The notes beneath the pieces are model-generated. The model saw only the letters and a program-made list of their open reading frames with translations. It made no database searches and had not been told where the DNA came from. From Silvanigrella paludirubra (lineage in GTDB: Bacteria; Bdellovibrionota_B; Oligoflexia; Silvanigrellales; Silvanigrellaceae), in NCBI RefSeq assembly GCF_009208775.1, contig NZ_WFLM01000002.1:720864-784863 (forward strand): a stretch of 64,000 nt of DNA. The letters are read 5' to 3'. Positions 54,625 to 63,879 of the stretch are shown piece after piece. Positions within the stretch are counted from its first letter, which is position 1. Every line of letters begins with the position of its first letter. Made by a program: the position numbers and the translations under genes.

Positions 54625-55020
54625 TTAACGCTTGGAGAATTGGAAACGAGCACGAGCAGAACGTAAACCATATTTTTTACGCTCTTTGATGCGCGCATCA
54701 CGAGTAATAAGACTAGAAGCCTTAAGAATAGAACGGAATTCTGGGTTCATGTTAAGAAGCGCATGAGTAATACCATGACGGATTGCTCCCGCTTGACCAG
54801 AAAGACCACCACCAACAACAGTAACGCGGATATCAACCTTACCTAAAGTTTGAGTAAGATTTAAAGGTTGCTCAACAACCATGCGTGAAGTTGGACGCTT
54901 GAAATAATCTTCAAGAGTGCGGTGATTGATTGTGATAGCACCTTTGCCATCTCTTACCAAATAAACACGAGCGATAGATGTTTTACGTTTACCTACGCCA
55001 GATACATATTTAACTGCCAT
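54625..55020 (-). CDS. rpsI: 30S ribosomal protein S9
   Basis: A 131-residue S9: starts [19 protein letters not shown], has [17 protein letters not shown] and ends [10 protein letters not shown], whose C-terminal SKR reaches the P-site tRNA. The ATG at 55020 has GGGAG six bases upstream; the frame extends to 55035 only by a TTG. It follows rplM by 27 bases, the universal L13-S9 operon. Confidence 0.98.
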   Translation of the reverse strand: MAVKYVSGVGKRKTSIARVYLVRDGKGAITINHRTLEDYFKRPTSRMVVEQPLNLTQTLGKVDIRVTVVGGGLSGQAGAIRHGITHALLNMNPEFRSILKASSLITRDARIKERKKYGLRSARARFQFSKR

Positions 55021-55047
55021 TTTAGGCTCCCTCATTTAAATCGCTTA

Positions 55048-55491
55048 TTAGTTTTTAAGTGTACGCTCTGGTAATGCTTCCGGATTTTGAGCAGTATGTG
55101 GATGCTCAGCGCCAGCATATACTTTAAGGTGACGGTAGCACTCATTACCCAAACGATTGTGTGGAAGCATTCCCTTAACAGCTAGCTCTAATAAACGCTC
55201 TGGTTGAGAAGCGCGAATTTCAGCAGCAGTTTGGGTTTTAAGACCGCCAAAAAAGCCTGTGTGACGGTGGTAAAGCTTAGTAAGCTCTTTATTTGAAGAA
55301 AGAACTACTTTCTCAGCATTAATAACAATAACGTTATCACCCATGTCCATATGAGGCGTGAAAGTTGGCTTGTGCTTGCCGCGCAGAACATAAGCAATTT
55401 GAGTTGCTAAACGTCCAAGAGTTTTACCTTCAGCATCAACAATAAACCATTTCTTCTGAATTTCAGAAGCTTTGGCAGAATAAGTTTTCAT
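55048..55491 (-). CDS. rplM: 50S ribosomal protein L13
   Basis: A 147-residue L13 beginning [20 protein letters not shown], with [20 protein letters not shown] and [10 protein letters not shown], all typical. The ATG at 55491 has GGAG seven bases upstream. The 20 extra codons back to 55551 lie in the leader. L13 is first in the rplM-rpsI operon. Region 55552-55803, upstream, has no visible gene. Confidence 0.98.
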   Translation of the reverse strand: MKTYSAKASEIQKKWFIVDAEGKTLGRLATQIAYVLRGKHKPTFTPHMDMGDNVIVINAEKVVLSSNKELTKLYHRHTGFFGGLKTQTAAEIRASQPERLLELAVKGMLPHNRLGNECYRHLKVYAGAEHPHTAQNPEALPERTLKN

Positions 55492-55803
55492 ATTAGATCT
55501 CCACAAAACAAAGACAGAATTTATTAATAAATTCTTGTAGTTATAATTCATTCTCTGCGAGTATGCCCTGTTTCAAACTTTTTTAGCTATATGGGGCGTT
55601 TCACAACGCAAGTAACTAAAATTATTCAAAAACATAACTACTTATGCCACACATCCCAAAAGGCGTGGAGTTCCTGTAGAAGCAGTGACACAACCTAGCA
55701 TTCAGAGTAGAATATAGTTCAGTAGCATTAGCCACTTAACAATAGCATTACTCCTTGCGCAAAAATTTGCCGCAGTTGGTGCTTTATAACGGGAAGTTTA
55801 GTC

Positions 55804-56862
55804 GTGGTCAACAGTGAAAATTTAAATAACTCAATAAATCATTCAGTGAAAGTCTCGCCTTACCTTTCTTGCCTGAATTTCATTGTAAAAGCGTCATACA
55901 ATCTTATAGATGGAGGCGAATCCCAATTTATTGATTTCATTCATGCAAAATCCATAAAACCAGATGATTCCAATTTAAATTTAATTAGAAAATTAATTGA
56001 AGAATTCGATTTTTCCTTAGGAGTTCCTTTAGCAAGACAATATTTAAGTTATTTATTATTTAAAGATTTTAATGAAACTTACATGGAATTAAATAAAGAA
56101 ATTAAATCTATTTTAATTTTAAATGCTAAAAAAGGGATTAATACTATAAATCAAATACCTTCTTCTACTGTTAAATGCTCTCGAGCTTTAATATTATTAG
56201 AACAAATAGAAAAAGATATAAATATTGATATTAATTTAGACTATGTTTTTGCTGAAGTAGAAAAAATTGCGTTATCTAATTTATCTTTAAACAAAGAAAA
56301 TTTATTTGCACCACTTACTTTCTGGCAAGAAGATTCTATTAAATTTGGCTTTTATTCACTATTGAATAAGCTAGAAGCTCTATCTAATTCTTATTTTTAT
56401 TTTTTAAATCTTAAAGATGAAAACTTTAAACTAAACTTACTTTCAATAAAAGAATCTATTTTAGATAATGATATAAATGATATTTATAATAAATCTATTT
56501 TTTTATCTAAATTAGTTAATTTAATAATAAAAAATCAAGTCAATCACAAAAATGAAATTAATTTTGAAAATAAATATTATGAAAATCTACTTTTTATTGA
56601 AAGATTATCCTATCAATTATCAAGAAAAAATGAATCCATAGAAAATATTAAATATTTAAAAGATAAATTACATAATCACATGGAAAATAATATCTGCTTA
56701 AATGAACTAATTGATGAAGAAATACACAACATAAATAATTCAATATCTAAAGATAATATAACTAGAGCTCGTTTAGAAATGCGTCTAAATGATACAGAGT
56801 ACCCATTAAGTGTTGCCTATAGAGAATATATTAAATCTGCGCTTCAATATCTTGAAGAGTAG
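55804..56862 (+). CDS. Hypothetical helical protein converging on scpA
   Basis: A 352-residue soluble, Leu/Ile/Asn-rich helical protein without signal peptide; I recognise no family. It starts with GTG nine bases after GGGAAG. Its last 32 bases overlap the end of scpA on the other strand. The frame is long and intact, so it is a real gene; function is unknown. Confidence 0.7.
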   Translation: MVNSENLNNSINHSVKVSPYLSCLNFIVKASYNLIDGGESQFIDFIHAKSIKPDDSNLNLIRKLIEEFDFSLGVPLARQYLSYLLFKDFNETYMELNKEIKSILILNAKKGINTINQIPSSTVKCSRALILLEQIEKDINIDINLDYVFAEVEKIALSNLSLNKENLFAPLTFWQEDSIKFGFYSLLNKLEALSNSYFYFLNLKDENFKLNLLSIKESILDNDINDIYNKSIFLSKLVNLIIKNQVNHKNEINFENKYYENLLFIERLSYQLSRKNESIENIKYLKDKLHNHMENNICLNELIDEEIHNINNSISKDNITRARLEMRLNDTEYPLSVAYREYIKSALQYLEE

Positions 56863-57616
56863 AAGTGTCTTCATAAAATTTTATACCTTTTGTTAACTCT
56901 ACTTCAGAAAACATGGCACTTTGAAACAAATTCACATGATTCGCTTTACAAAGCTCTAGAACAGCCATAATGACAACAATCAATTCATATCTAGATAAGC
57001 AGTCCATAATTAGAACTTTTAAGGTTACATTTTCAAGTTCTTCTAATTTCTTTTTAATCATTTCCATTTTTTGTTGAATAGTAATTTTTTGAGCACGAAC
57101 AATGACCTTGGGTGTGGATTGATTTGAAAACTTTAACAAAACACGTTCCAAAGAAATAATTAAATCAAAAGGATTTCCCTTGATTGGGTGCTCAAATGCT
57201 GAGATTTCTTCATCCCTTCTTTTATACTCCCCAGAAGGAAATATATCCTGTGCCGTTGCATTTAGGGATTGTAAAACTTCAGAAGCCTTTTTTAAGGCTT
57301 CAAATTCCATTAATTGTTCAATCAACACCTTACGAGGATCTTCTTCAGAAACCTGATCTAAAGACTCTGGTTCTAAATGAGAGTTATTTTGCAAAACAGG
57401 GACTAATAAATTTGCTTTGATTTCAATCAGCTGGGCTGCCATTGCTAAATATTCACCAGCAGTTAAGAAGTCGAGTTCAGGTACCTGCCTTAAAAAACTA
57501 AGGTATTGTTCCGTTATAATAAAAATTGGGATATTAAAGATATTCAACTCCTGCGCTTTAATTAAGTGCAGAAGAAGATCCAAAGGACCATCAAAGTTTT
57601 CTAATCTAAGGTGCAT
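56831..57616 (-). CDS. scpA: Segregation and condensation protein A
   Basis: A 261-residue ScpA, the kleisin of the SMC-ScpAB complex. The N-terminal LENFDGPLDLLLHLIKAQELNIFNIPI and GEYLAMAAQLIEIKANLLVP (SMC head-neck contact) and the C-terminal winged helix (TLKVLIMDCLSRYELIVVIMAVLELCKANHVNLFQSAMFSEV) are clear. It is normally next to scpB, but here it is about 34 kb away. It overlaps the convergent unknown gene by 32 bases. Confidence 0.95.
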   Translation of the reverse strand: MHLRLENFDGPLDLLLHLIKAQELNIFNIPIFIITEQYLSFLRQVPELDFLTAGEYLAMAAQLIEIKANLLVPVLQNNSHLEPESLDQVSEEDPRKVLIEQLMEFEALKKASEVLQSLNATAQDIFPSGEYKRRDEEISAFEHPIKGNPFDLIISLERVLLKFSNQSTPKVIVRAQKITIQQKMEMIKKKLEELENVTLKVLIMDCLSRYELIVVIMAVLELCKANHVNLFQSAMFSEVELTKGIKFYEDTSTLQDIEAQI

Positions 57617-57761
57617 TGATCTCTACCAGTTGTAAAACGATTTCATCCGAGCAATCATTTTGCTACTAAATGATCGTAATTGAGGATTAAACCTCTGTCG
57701 ACGAAGGTGTAAAGTCTTTTGAGGCATAGTAAATTATTTTTGTCGCAATTTAGAGTTTTAG

Positions 57762-58253
57762 TTGCACGATAATATTGCAAGTTACATGAATGAGGTGAAT
57801 TCATTGCAAAAATATAAATTATTTTTAATTGGTATTGGTTTTTTTTGGATTTTCTCTTGGTGTATTTTCGGAAGTATTTTAGGTGCTGAAGTAAAACTCT
57901 TAAACTCAACAGCGGTTACACCCTCAGAATTTATGATCTGGCAAAGAACATTGTTACGTTCAGCGCATGCTCATATGAATTCTATGGGTATTACAACGAT
58001 TTTAATTGGATTATCAATTCCACACATTAAAAATATGATTTCAGAAAAAAAAATAAAAATGATTATTTTAACAAATTTAGTATCTATTCCTATTTTTGGT
58101 TTTGGAATTATTTTAGAAGCTTTTTTTCCTGATATCACAGGAAAAATTTCTCTTATATCTGCTATTTCTGCAATTGGAGGAATATTTTATATTTTAACAA
58201 TGGCTATATGGTCTTCCTTATTTATATTTTCAGCTATGAAAAAAAATGGATAA
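57762..58253 (+). CDS. Small integral membrane protein
   Basis: A protein of about 150-163 residues with four hydrophobic segments; RSAHAHMNSMGITTILIGL, with its paired histidines, is distinctive. I do not recognise the family. The start is uncertain: an ATG at 57786, or a TTG at 57804 with GAGGTG eight bases upstream, fit better than 57762. It overlaps the glycosyltransferase gene by eight bases, so both belong to one transcript. Confidence 0.65.
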   Translation: MHDNIASYMNEVNSLQKYKLFLIGIGFFWIFSWCIFGSILGAEVKLLNSTAVTPSEFMIWQRTLLRSAHAHMNSMGITTILIGLSIPHIKNMISEKKIKMIILTNLVSIPIFGFGIILEAFFPDITGKISLISAISAIGGIFYILTMAIWSSLFIFSAMKKNG

Positions 58254-59373
58254 AATGAATAATATAAAAGAACATATTACAGATAATACATTTGAAAGAA
58301 TTATTTTTATTACCAGGCTCAGTGCAATTGGAGATGTAATAATCTCAAGCCATACTATTGTAAAATTAATAATAAATGGTTACTTTCCCGTATTTATAAC
58401 TTCACATAGCACAAAAGACATAGCTCTTCGAATAAATGGACTACAAGCTTTTATTTGTCATCAAAAAGGAAAAAAAAATTTATATTATTTTAAAGGTAAT
58501 GAAGTTAATGAAAAAAGTTTTTTAGAAAATATAAATAGTTTAAAAACATTAAAAAAACATTTATATGTTGATTTACAAAAAACATCCCGAAGTAAGAGAG
58601 CTTTAAAATTCATTTCAAATGAACTTAATATTAAATTTGAAAAAAAATATTTTATATCCAAAATGACTTTATATCGTATTTTATTAGTGATTTTATCTTA
58701 TTTTTCTTTTAAACAGAAAGTAAAAGATAATAAATTAAAATTTAATAGAATTCATGAAATCCAAGAAAAACTTATTAAAAATATTATATTAAAAGATAAA
58801 AATTCATATGAAAAATTAAATAAAAACCACATTATTTTACAAAATAATAATTCTTTTTTTAACAATAAATTCGATTATATAGCCATATTTCCTGGAGCTA
58901 GTGGGTTTATAAAAACATGGCCTAAAGAAAAGTTTCGCGAATTGATTCAAAAAATAGTAAATCAAACAAATTACCATATTATTATTTGTGGATTGACAAA
59001 CGAAATTTACCTTGGAGAATATTTAGATTATCCTCAACAAACTAGAATTATAAATTTAGTAAACAAAACAACATTAGATCAAACTTTGAATATTATTTCC
59101 AATTCAAAATATATTGTTACAAACGACTCCTTTGCTGCTCATGGGGCCGATGTCTTCAAAATTCCTGCAAGTGTATTATTTGGTGCAACCTCACCTTTAT
59201 TTGGTTTTGTTCCAATTTATGAAAAAATATCTATTGAATATATGAATTTATCTTGCAGCCCTTGTTCTAGACATGGAAAAGGATTTTGCCGATTTAAAAA
59301 TCTAAAATGTCTTCAAGATATTGATACTTTAAATATATTTAATCATATCTTAAATTTAAAAACAAAAAATTAG
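58246..59373 (+). CDS. Glycosyltransferase family 9 (heptosyltransferase-like)
   Basis: A 375-residue GT9 enzyme of the LPS heptosyltransferase type. ITRLSAIGDVIISS is the N-terminal signature, FPGASGFIKTWPKEKF and FGATSPLFGF are typical of the nucleotide-sugar-binding half, and NDSFAAHGADVFKIP matches the DSxxxHxA element. It probably adds heptose or another sugar to the LPS core. The four C-terminal cysteines (SCSPCSRHGKGFC, then KCL) are seen in a GT9 subset. It overlaps the membrane-protein gene upstream. Confidence 0.85.
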   Translation: MDKMNNIKEHITDNTFERIIFITRLSAIGDVIISSHTIVKLIINGYFPVFITSHSTKDIALRINGLQAFICHQKGKKNLYYFKGNEVNEKSFLENINSLKTLKKHLYVDLQKTSRSKRALKFISNELNIKFEKKYFISKMTLYRILLVILSYFSFKQKVKDNKLKFNRIHEIQEKLIKNIILKDKNSYEKLNKNHIILQNNNSFFNNKFDYIAIFPGASGFIKTWPKEKFRELIQKIVNQTNYHIIICGLTNEIYLGEYLDYPQQTRIINLVNKTTLDQTLNIISNSKYIVTNDSFAAHGADVFKIPASVLFGATSPLFGFVPIYEKISIEYMNLSCSPCSRHGKGFCRFKNLKCLQDIDTLNIFNHILNLKTKN

Positions 59374-59412
59374 TCTAATTTGCATAATGCTTTTTTTATA
59401 GATACTGTACCT

Positions 59413-59504
59413 ATTCTTGTAGGGGAAGTCTGGTGAAAATCCAGCGCTGTGCCGCAACGGTAATCATTATTTTTTTTTATGAAAGCCCGATTACCTACAA
59501 GAAT
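59413..59504 (+). ncRNA. Compact cobalamin riboswitch
   Basis: The conserved core is plain: GGTGAAAATCC, then GCGCTGTGCCGCAACGGTAA (CCGCAAC core) and the B12 box AAGCCCGATTACCTAC. ATTCTTGTAGG (59413-59423) and CCTACAAGAAT (59494-59504) pair perfectly as P1. Only about 20 mostly A/T bases separate the two conserved blocks, so the peripheral arm is very short. The ribosome site of the thioesterase gene (AAGGGG) starts 12 bases after P1, suggesting control of translation. Adenosyl- or methylcobalamin would be the ligand. Confidence 0.88.
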
Positions 59505-59528
59505 TCACTCTCGAGCAAGGGGTTACTC

Positions 59529-59924
59529 ATGGACAGATCTCAAGATTTTCAAGAAAATATTGATCAATCGGAAACACGAATGATTAAATGTGTTTTTCCA
59601 GAAACCACAAATCATTACAATACATTATTTGGAGGAACCGCATTAAATTGGATGGATGAAGTTGCTTTTATTACAGCAACAAGATTCTCTCGAAAAAAAA
59701 TGGTTACGGTTTCTTTAGATAAAACTGATTTTCAAAAACCAATTCCAGCAGGGTCATTTGCCGATATTCACGGAATTGTAACTCATGTTGGTAATAAAAG
59801 TTTAAAAGTTCAAGTTCAAATTTTTATTGAACATATGTATACGAAAAAAAGAGAATTAGCTGTTAGTGGTACGTTTTCAATGGTAGCTATCAATGAAAAT
59901 GGCAAAACAACCCAAGTAATTTAA
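59529..59924 (+). CDS. Acyl-CoA thioesterase, YciA/hotdog family
   Basis: A 131-residue hotdog thioesterase. NTLFGGTALNWMDEVAF (catalytic Asp region) and the GSFADIHGIVTHVGNKSLKVQV core are typical of YciA/BACH-type acyl-CoA thioesterases. The ATG at 59529 has AAGGGG in front; an earlier in-frame start would lie inside the riboswitch. It is the first gene after the cobalamin riboswitch and probably its direct target; the physiological substrate is unknown. Confidence 0.9.
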   Translation: MDRSQDFQENIDQSETRMIKCVFPETTNHYNTLFGGTALNWMDEVAFITATRFSRKKMVTVSLDKTDFQKPIPAGSFADIHGIVTHVGNKSLKVQVQIFIEHMYTKKRELAVSGTFSMVAINENGKTTQVI

Positions 59925-59974
59925 TTTTATTATTTTCCAAACTTTTAGCTATTCCACTTTTTTTATTTTAAAGA

Positions 59975-60003
59975 TTGAATCAAAAGAAAAATATTAATAT
60001 AAT
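59975..60003 (+). promoter_or_regulatory. Sigma-70-type promoter of nrdJ
   Basis: TTGAAT (59975-59980) and a perfect TATAAT (59998-60003) separated by 17 bases lie 45 bases before the nrdJ ATG. nrdJ can therefore be transcribed independently of the upstream riboswitch unit. Confidence 0.7.
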
Positions 60004-60048
60004 AATTTGAACTTATATTCTTGTATCTTAAAAATAAAGAAGCAAAAA

Positions 60049-62436
60049 ATGAGTCATACTAAATATGAATTTATGTCTGAATTATATAAAAATATTCTTG
60101 AAAGTAAATATTGTCTAGAATTAACAGAGCCTAATAAAAATAAAGTATACAAAGAAAATTTTCAAGATGCTATTTATCGTGTTGCTCATGAAGTAAACAA
60201 ATACGATAAAAATAAATTTGCTGAAATGAAACAAAAATCAATACAATTTATTTCAAATAAAGATTTTAGCCCAGCAGGTGGAATATGGAGAGCCGCAGGA
60301 AATCCAAGTTCTAAAGTATCTTTTGTAAATTGCACTACACAGGCCCCTGTTAAAGATTCTATCGAAAATATTTTTGGAGAATCATTAATGAATTGGAGCC
60401 GTATTGCTTCCTATGGACAAGGGAATGGAATTGATATTTCTGGATTAAGACCAAGAGGGGCTAAAACGAATAATTGTGCTAAGTATAGTACCGGTGCTGT
60501 TAGCTTTCTTATAAATTATGATGCTTCAATGCAAGTGATTGGTGCAGAAAATCGCCGAGGAGCAACTAAACCAGATATATGGATTTATCATCCTGACAGT
60601 GAAGAATTTATTTCATGTAAATCAGATATTACTAAACTAACTTCTCAAAATATATCCCTAAAAATTGACTCCCATTTTATGAATTGTGTAGAAAAAAATA
60701 AAAATATTGAATTAAAATGGAAACGATTAAATAATGAGGTTTTTGTAGGAGAAAAGTTATTTGATAATGACTCGTCAGGCCCAAATATAGAAATAACGAA
60801 ACAAATAAATGCAAAAAATTTATTTCAAAAGATTGCTTATCAGGCTTGGAAAACTGGGGAACCTGGAATTGAATTTTGGGATAATAGTGAATATTGGTCA
60901 AATAGCAATTATCATCCTAATAAAAAATTTCATATTGTATCAACAAATGGATGTTCAGAACAAAAGTTAGATCCATTTAATACTTGTGTATTAGCATCTA
61001 TAAATTTTTATAATATGCCTCTATATCATGAAAATTGGAAAGATTGGTTAGTAGAAAGAGTTTCATTTGGTATTCGTTTTTTAGATAATGTAATGCTTGC
61101 TGAGTATGAGGAAAAAAGATCTCCTCACCCCATTCAAAGACAAAAATTAAAAGAAATGACAAGAATAGGTTTAGGATTCACTGGATTATATGATTGGTTT
61201 ATAAAAAATAAAATAATTTATGGATCAGAAAAAAGTATCGAAATAATAAAAATAATAATGAGTGTTTTTTCAGAATCCGCTTATCGAACATCAATTGAGT
61301 TAGGAAAAGAAAGAGGAAGTTTTACTGAATTTAAAAAAGAATGGTTCACACAAAGCCCATTTATCAAAAGACTTTGTGAATTAACAAATTTAAAATTAAA
61401 TGATTTTGAATTCATGAGACATGTATGTTGTCTATCAGTTGCACCAACAGGAACACTTTCTATGGTTGTTGGAACAGGAGGGAATGGTTGCGAACCCTCT
61501 TTTTCTCCCTACTATGAACGAAAAGAAAGAGCAGTAACTGGTGAATACAGAACACATGTTATTTATGATAATTGTGTATTAAATGAGTTAAAAAGAAAAA
61601 AGTTAAAAGTTACAAAGAAAAATATTGATGAAATGATTCAATCCGAAGAGTGGGTTTTTGCAGCATGGAATAAAAATCCTAAAAAAAATATCAATCCAAT
61701 AAATAAAATTAAATTAATGTCAGAATTGTATAAATATATTGATAGTGGAATTTCAGTTACTTATAACCTTCCTGAATCGGCTACAGTCAAAGATATTCTT
61801 GAAATATATTTTAAATCTTGGGAATATGAACTTAAATCTGTCACAGTTTACAGAGATAAAAGTAGAGAAGGCATTCTAAATCATATTTCAGATAATAATA
61901 AAAATAAATTAAGTAAACTTGTTTCTTTTAAAAGACCCCAAGAAGTTATATGTGACATTCATCAGACAAATGTATCAGGTCAAAAATGGATTGTACTTGT
62001 AGGATTAATTGATAATAGCCCCTATGAAGTATTTTGTGGTCTTCTTCATAAAAATTTTAATCCTTCTATTTATACAAAAGGAAAAATATTTAAAAATGAA
62101 AAAAGAAATTATTTTTTAGTTTTAAAAAATAAGGATAAAGAAATAAAATTAGATATAAAAAAATCATTTAAAAATGATGGATCAGAAAGCGCTATGACAA
62201 GGCTTGTCTCTTTAAATTTAAGACATCACGTAGATATTAGATTTATAGTACAACAGCTGGTAAAATCTGAAGGAGATATGACAACCTTTGCTAAAGCAAT
62301 CAGTAGAGTTCTTAAAAAATATATAGAAGATGGAAGTAAATTACATGGTGAAAACTGCCCTAGCTGCCAAAAGGACTCTTTAATTCATCAATCTAATTGT
62401 ATTGTTTGTAATGAATGTGGTTGGAGCCGCTGCTAA
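60049..62436 (+). CDS. nrdJ: Adenosylcobalamin-dependent ribonucleotide reductase (class II)
   Basis: A 795-residue class II reductase, which makes deoxynucleotides with AdoCbl as radical source. Cysteines of the active site are visible: Cys95 (FVNCTTQ), Cys302 with Glu304 (NGCSEQ, thiyl-radical site) and Cys313 (NTCVLASINF). ENRRGATKPD and SVAPTGTLS are further class II marks. The C-terminal CPSC...CIVCNECGWSRC is a zinc-type cysteine cluster typical of NrdJ. ATG 60049 is chosen because the promoter lies just upstream. No class I nrdAB gene is in the window. Confidence 0.93.
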   Translation: MSHTKYEFMSELYKNILESKYCLELTEPNKNKVYKENFQDAIYRVAHEVNKYDKNKFAEMKQKSIQFISNKDFSPAGGIWRAAGNPSSKVSFVNCTTQAPVKDSIENIFGESLMNWSRIASYGQGNGIDISGLRPRGAKTNNCAKYSTGAVSFLINYDASMQVIGAENRRGATKPDIWIYHPDSEEFISCKSDITKLTSQNISLKIDSHFMNCVEKNKNIELKWKRLNNEVFVGEKLFDNDSSGPNIEITKQINAKNLFQKIAYQAWKTGEPGIEFWDNSEYWSNSNYHPNKKFHIVSTNGCSEQKLDPFNTCVLASINFYNMPLYHENWKDWLVERVSFGIRFLDNVMLAEYEEKRSPHPIQRQKLKEMTRIGLGFTGLYDWFIKNKIIYGSEKSIEIIKIIMSVFSESAYRTSIELGKERGSFTEFKKEWFTQSPFIKRLCELTNLKLNDFEFMRHVCCLSVAPTGTLSMVVGTGGNGCEPSFSPYYERKERAVTGEYRTHVIYDNCVLNELKRKKLKVTKKNIDEMIQSEEWVFAAWNKNPKKNINPINKIKLMSELYKYIDSGISVTYNLPESATVKDILEIYFKSWEYELKSVTVYRDKSREGILNHISDNNKNKLSKLVSFKRPQEVICDIHQTNVSGQKWIVLVGLIDNSPYEVFCGLLHKNFNPSIYTKGKIFKNEKRNYFLVLKNKDKEIKLDIKKSFKNDGSESAMTRLVSLNLRHHVDIRFIVQQLVKSEGDMTTFAKAISRVLKKYIEDGSKLHGENCPSCQKDSLIHQSNCIVCNECGWSRC

Positions 62437-62554
62437 TAATATTAATTATTTTTTGACATTAAGGATAAATTTTTCATCTTACTTAAAATTGTATCATTCT
62501 AAATTTTCCGATTATTAAAAAATACTAACAAACAACATCTAAAGGATAAAAATA

Positions 62555-62875
62555 TTGTTTAAATATATTTTTGCCATAGTTCTGATACTTTTAAATTTTT
62601 ATTCACATGCCGCAGAAAATAAGTGCACTAAATGTTATAAATCATGTATTAACAAACCAAATTATAACATTTTAGATTCCGAAGAAGTTATTAAGTTTTT
62701 AAAAGAAGGAAAAATATCTATTATTAAGGATCAAGATAATATTTTAAGCAACTCAGATAAGACTTCTTTAAAAAATAATTTATTTTATAAAGAAGGATCA
62801 TATTATGTAAATCAAAATTTAAGATTTATTCTTATATGCAAATGCTGTGACCAATGCCTTAAAAAAGAATGTTAA
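62555..62875 (+). CDS. Small secreted Cys-rich protein
   Basis: A 106-residue protein with a signal peptide (hydrophobic to SHA) and eight cysteines in the mature part, three near its start (KCTKCYKSC) and five at its end (CKCCDQC, and a final C). Paired cysteines suggest disulfides or metal binding. It starts with TTG, nine bases after AAGGA. No family is recognised. Confidence 0.6.
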   Translation: MFKYIFAIVLILLNFYSHAAENKCTKCYKSCINKPNYNILDSEEVIKFLKEGKISIIKDQDNILSNSDKTSLKNNLFYKEGSYYVNQNLRFILICKCCDQCLKKEC

Positions 62876-62883
62876 TTTTCATA

Positions 62884-63486
62884 TTACATTGGATCAAAAG
62901 CAATATTTTCAAAAATTGGGATTTTTTCATCAGAAGATTTTCCTTGATAACACCAACTAGGGTTACTATTTTCTGAACATCTTAATTTGCCATTTAATTC
63001 ATTTAAACTAATTAGATCTGCATTATATGAAAGATAATAGTAACCTAAATAACTTACTTTTAAATACTTATAATCATCATAGTCACTTGATTTTTGAAAT
63101 TTTATTTTTAATTTAGTCATTTTTTGAAGAAGATCGTAATTTGATATCAATGGCTCATTATCTGCATCTTCCTCCATCAGTAATTCATTATTCTTGCAAA
63201 TAAACCCCTTAGGCTCAAATACGACAATAGCGGCATTAGATTCATCTCCTTTTACCAAATAGTCATATCTATTTAACCACCATGTTGAGTAGGTCAAAAA
63301 TTTATTTGAACTTTGAGCTTTTGAATTAAAGAATATTTTATAAGGTTTACAGAAAACAACTAATTTATTTGATTTGTCAAATACAGGATCTGTAATATAA
63401 GATGCATAAATATTAGAAATTGAAATAAAAGAAATTCCAATAAATATCTTTTTTGCAACTGAAACAGAATACTTAAACTTTTTCAT
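62884..63486 (-). CDS. Secreted hypothetical protein
   Basis: A 200-residue protein with a signal peptide (MKKFKYSVSVAKKIFIGISF to about YAS). It has four cysteines in the mature part (one in VFCKP, one in FICKN, and two near the C-terminus) and many Tyr and Asp. I recognise no family. The ATG at 63486 gives a standard lysine-rich signal start. It converges with the Cys-rich secreted protein gene. Confidence 0.7.
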   Translation of the reverse strand: MKKFKYSVSVAKKIFIGISFISISNIYASYITDPVFDKSNKLVVFCKPYKIFFNSKAQSSNKFLTYSTWWLNRYDYLVKGDESNAAIVVFEPKGFICKNNELLMEEDADNEPLISNYDLLQKMTKLKIKFQKSSDYDDYKYLKVSYLGYYYLSYNADLISLNELNGKLRCSENSNPSWCYQGKSSDEKIPIFENIAFDPM

Positions 63487-63776
63487 AAGCACCAATTCTT
63501 TCAGACTAAAGATTTTACTCTTGTTACATTTAAACCATTTCTGTAACTAAAGTCTTTAAGCATTTTTTGTGCCATACCTTTCTCTTATAAAAGTAAATAA
63601 AAATAATTTTTATAAAGTGAATTTTACTAATGATGACAAAATAAAAAGCATTATTTATAAAAAAATATTATATACAACAAAAAAATTATTAATAATGAAA
63701 TGTTTACGAGATATGCATTTAAAGAAAATATATATTATTAAAACATATTCATATTTTGTAAAAAAACTTAAACATA
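63487..63776. other. AT-rich region without a supported gene
   Basis: A 76-codon frame here (63569-63799) has no ribosome site, no motif and ends inside a palindrome; I do not accept it. The promoter of the secreted-protein gene must lie at the left end. Nothing else is recognised. Confidence 0.4.
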
Positions 63777-63818
63777 AATCATTATTTTTCTTCTTTTAAA
63801 AGAAGAAAAATAATGATT
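63777..63818. repeat. Second perfect 42-bp AT palindrome
   Basis: Positions 63777-63797 and 63798-63818 are exact reverse complements with no spacer (it begins AATCATTATTTT and ends AAAATAATGATT). It lies about 60 bases beyond the rRNA terminator. It has the same length as the palindrome at 52531-52572, though a different sequence. Confidence 0.85.
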
Positions 63819-63879
63819 CAAAATTAGAACAATTCCTAGAGATGGAAAGAGAATAAGGCAGAAAAATAGACGAAAAAAA

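Noticed and set aside
55552..55803. RNA gene (tRNA or tmRNA) upstream of rplM
   Set aside because: The region is less AT-rich than the surroundings, but no cloverleaf, T-loop or tag sequence could be found.
63569..63799. 76-codon open frame near the right end
   Set aside because: No ribosome site, highly AT-rich composition typical of random frames, and the end falls inside a palindrome.
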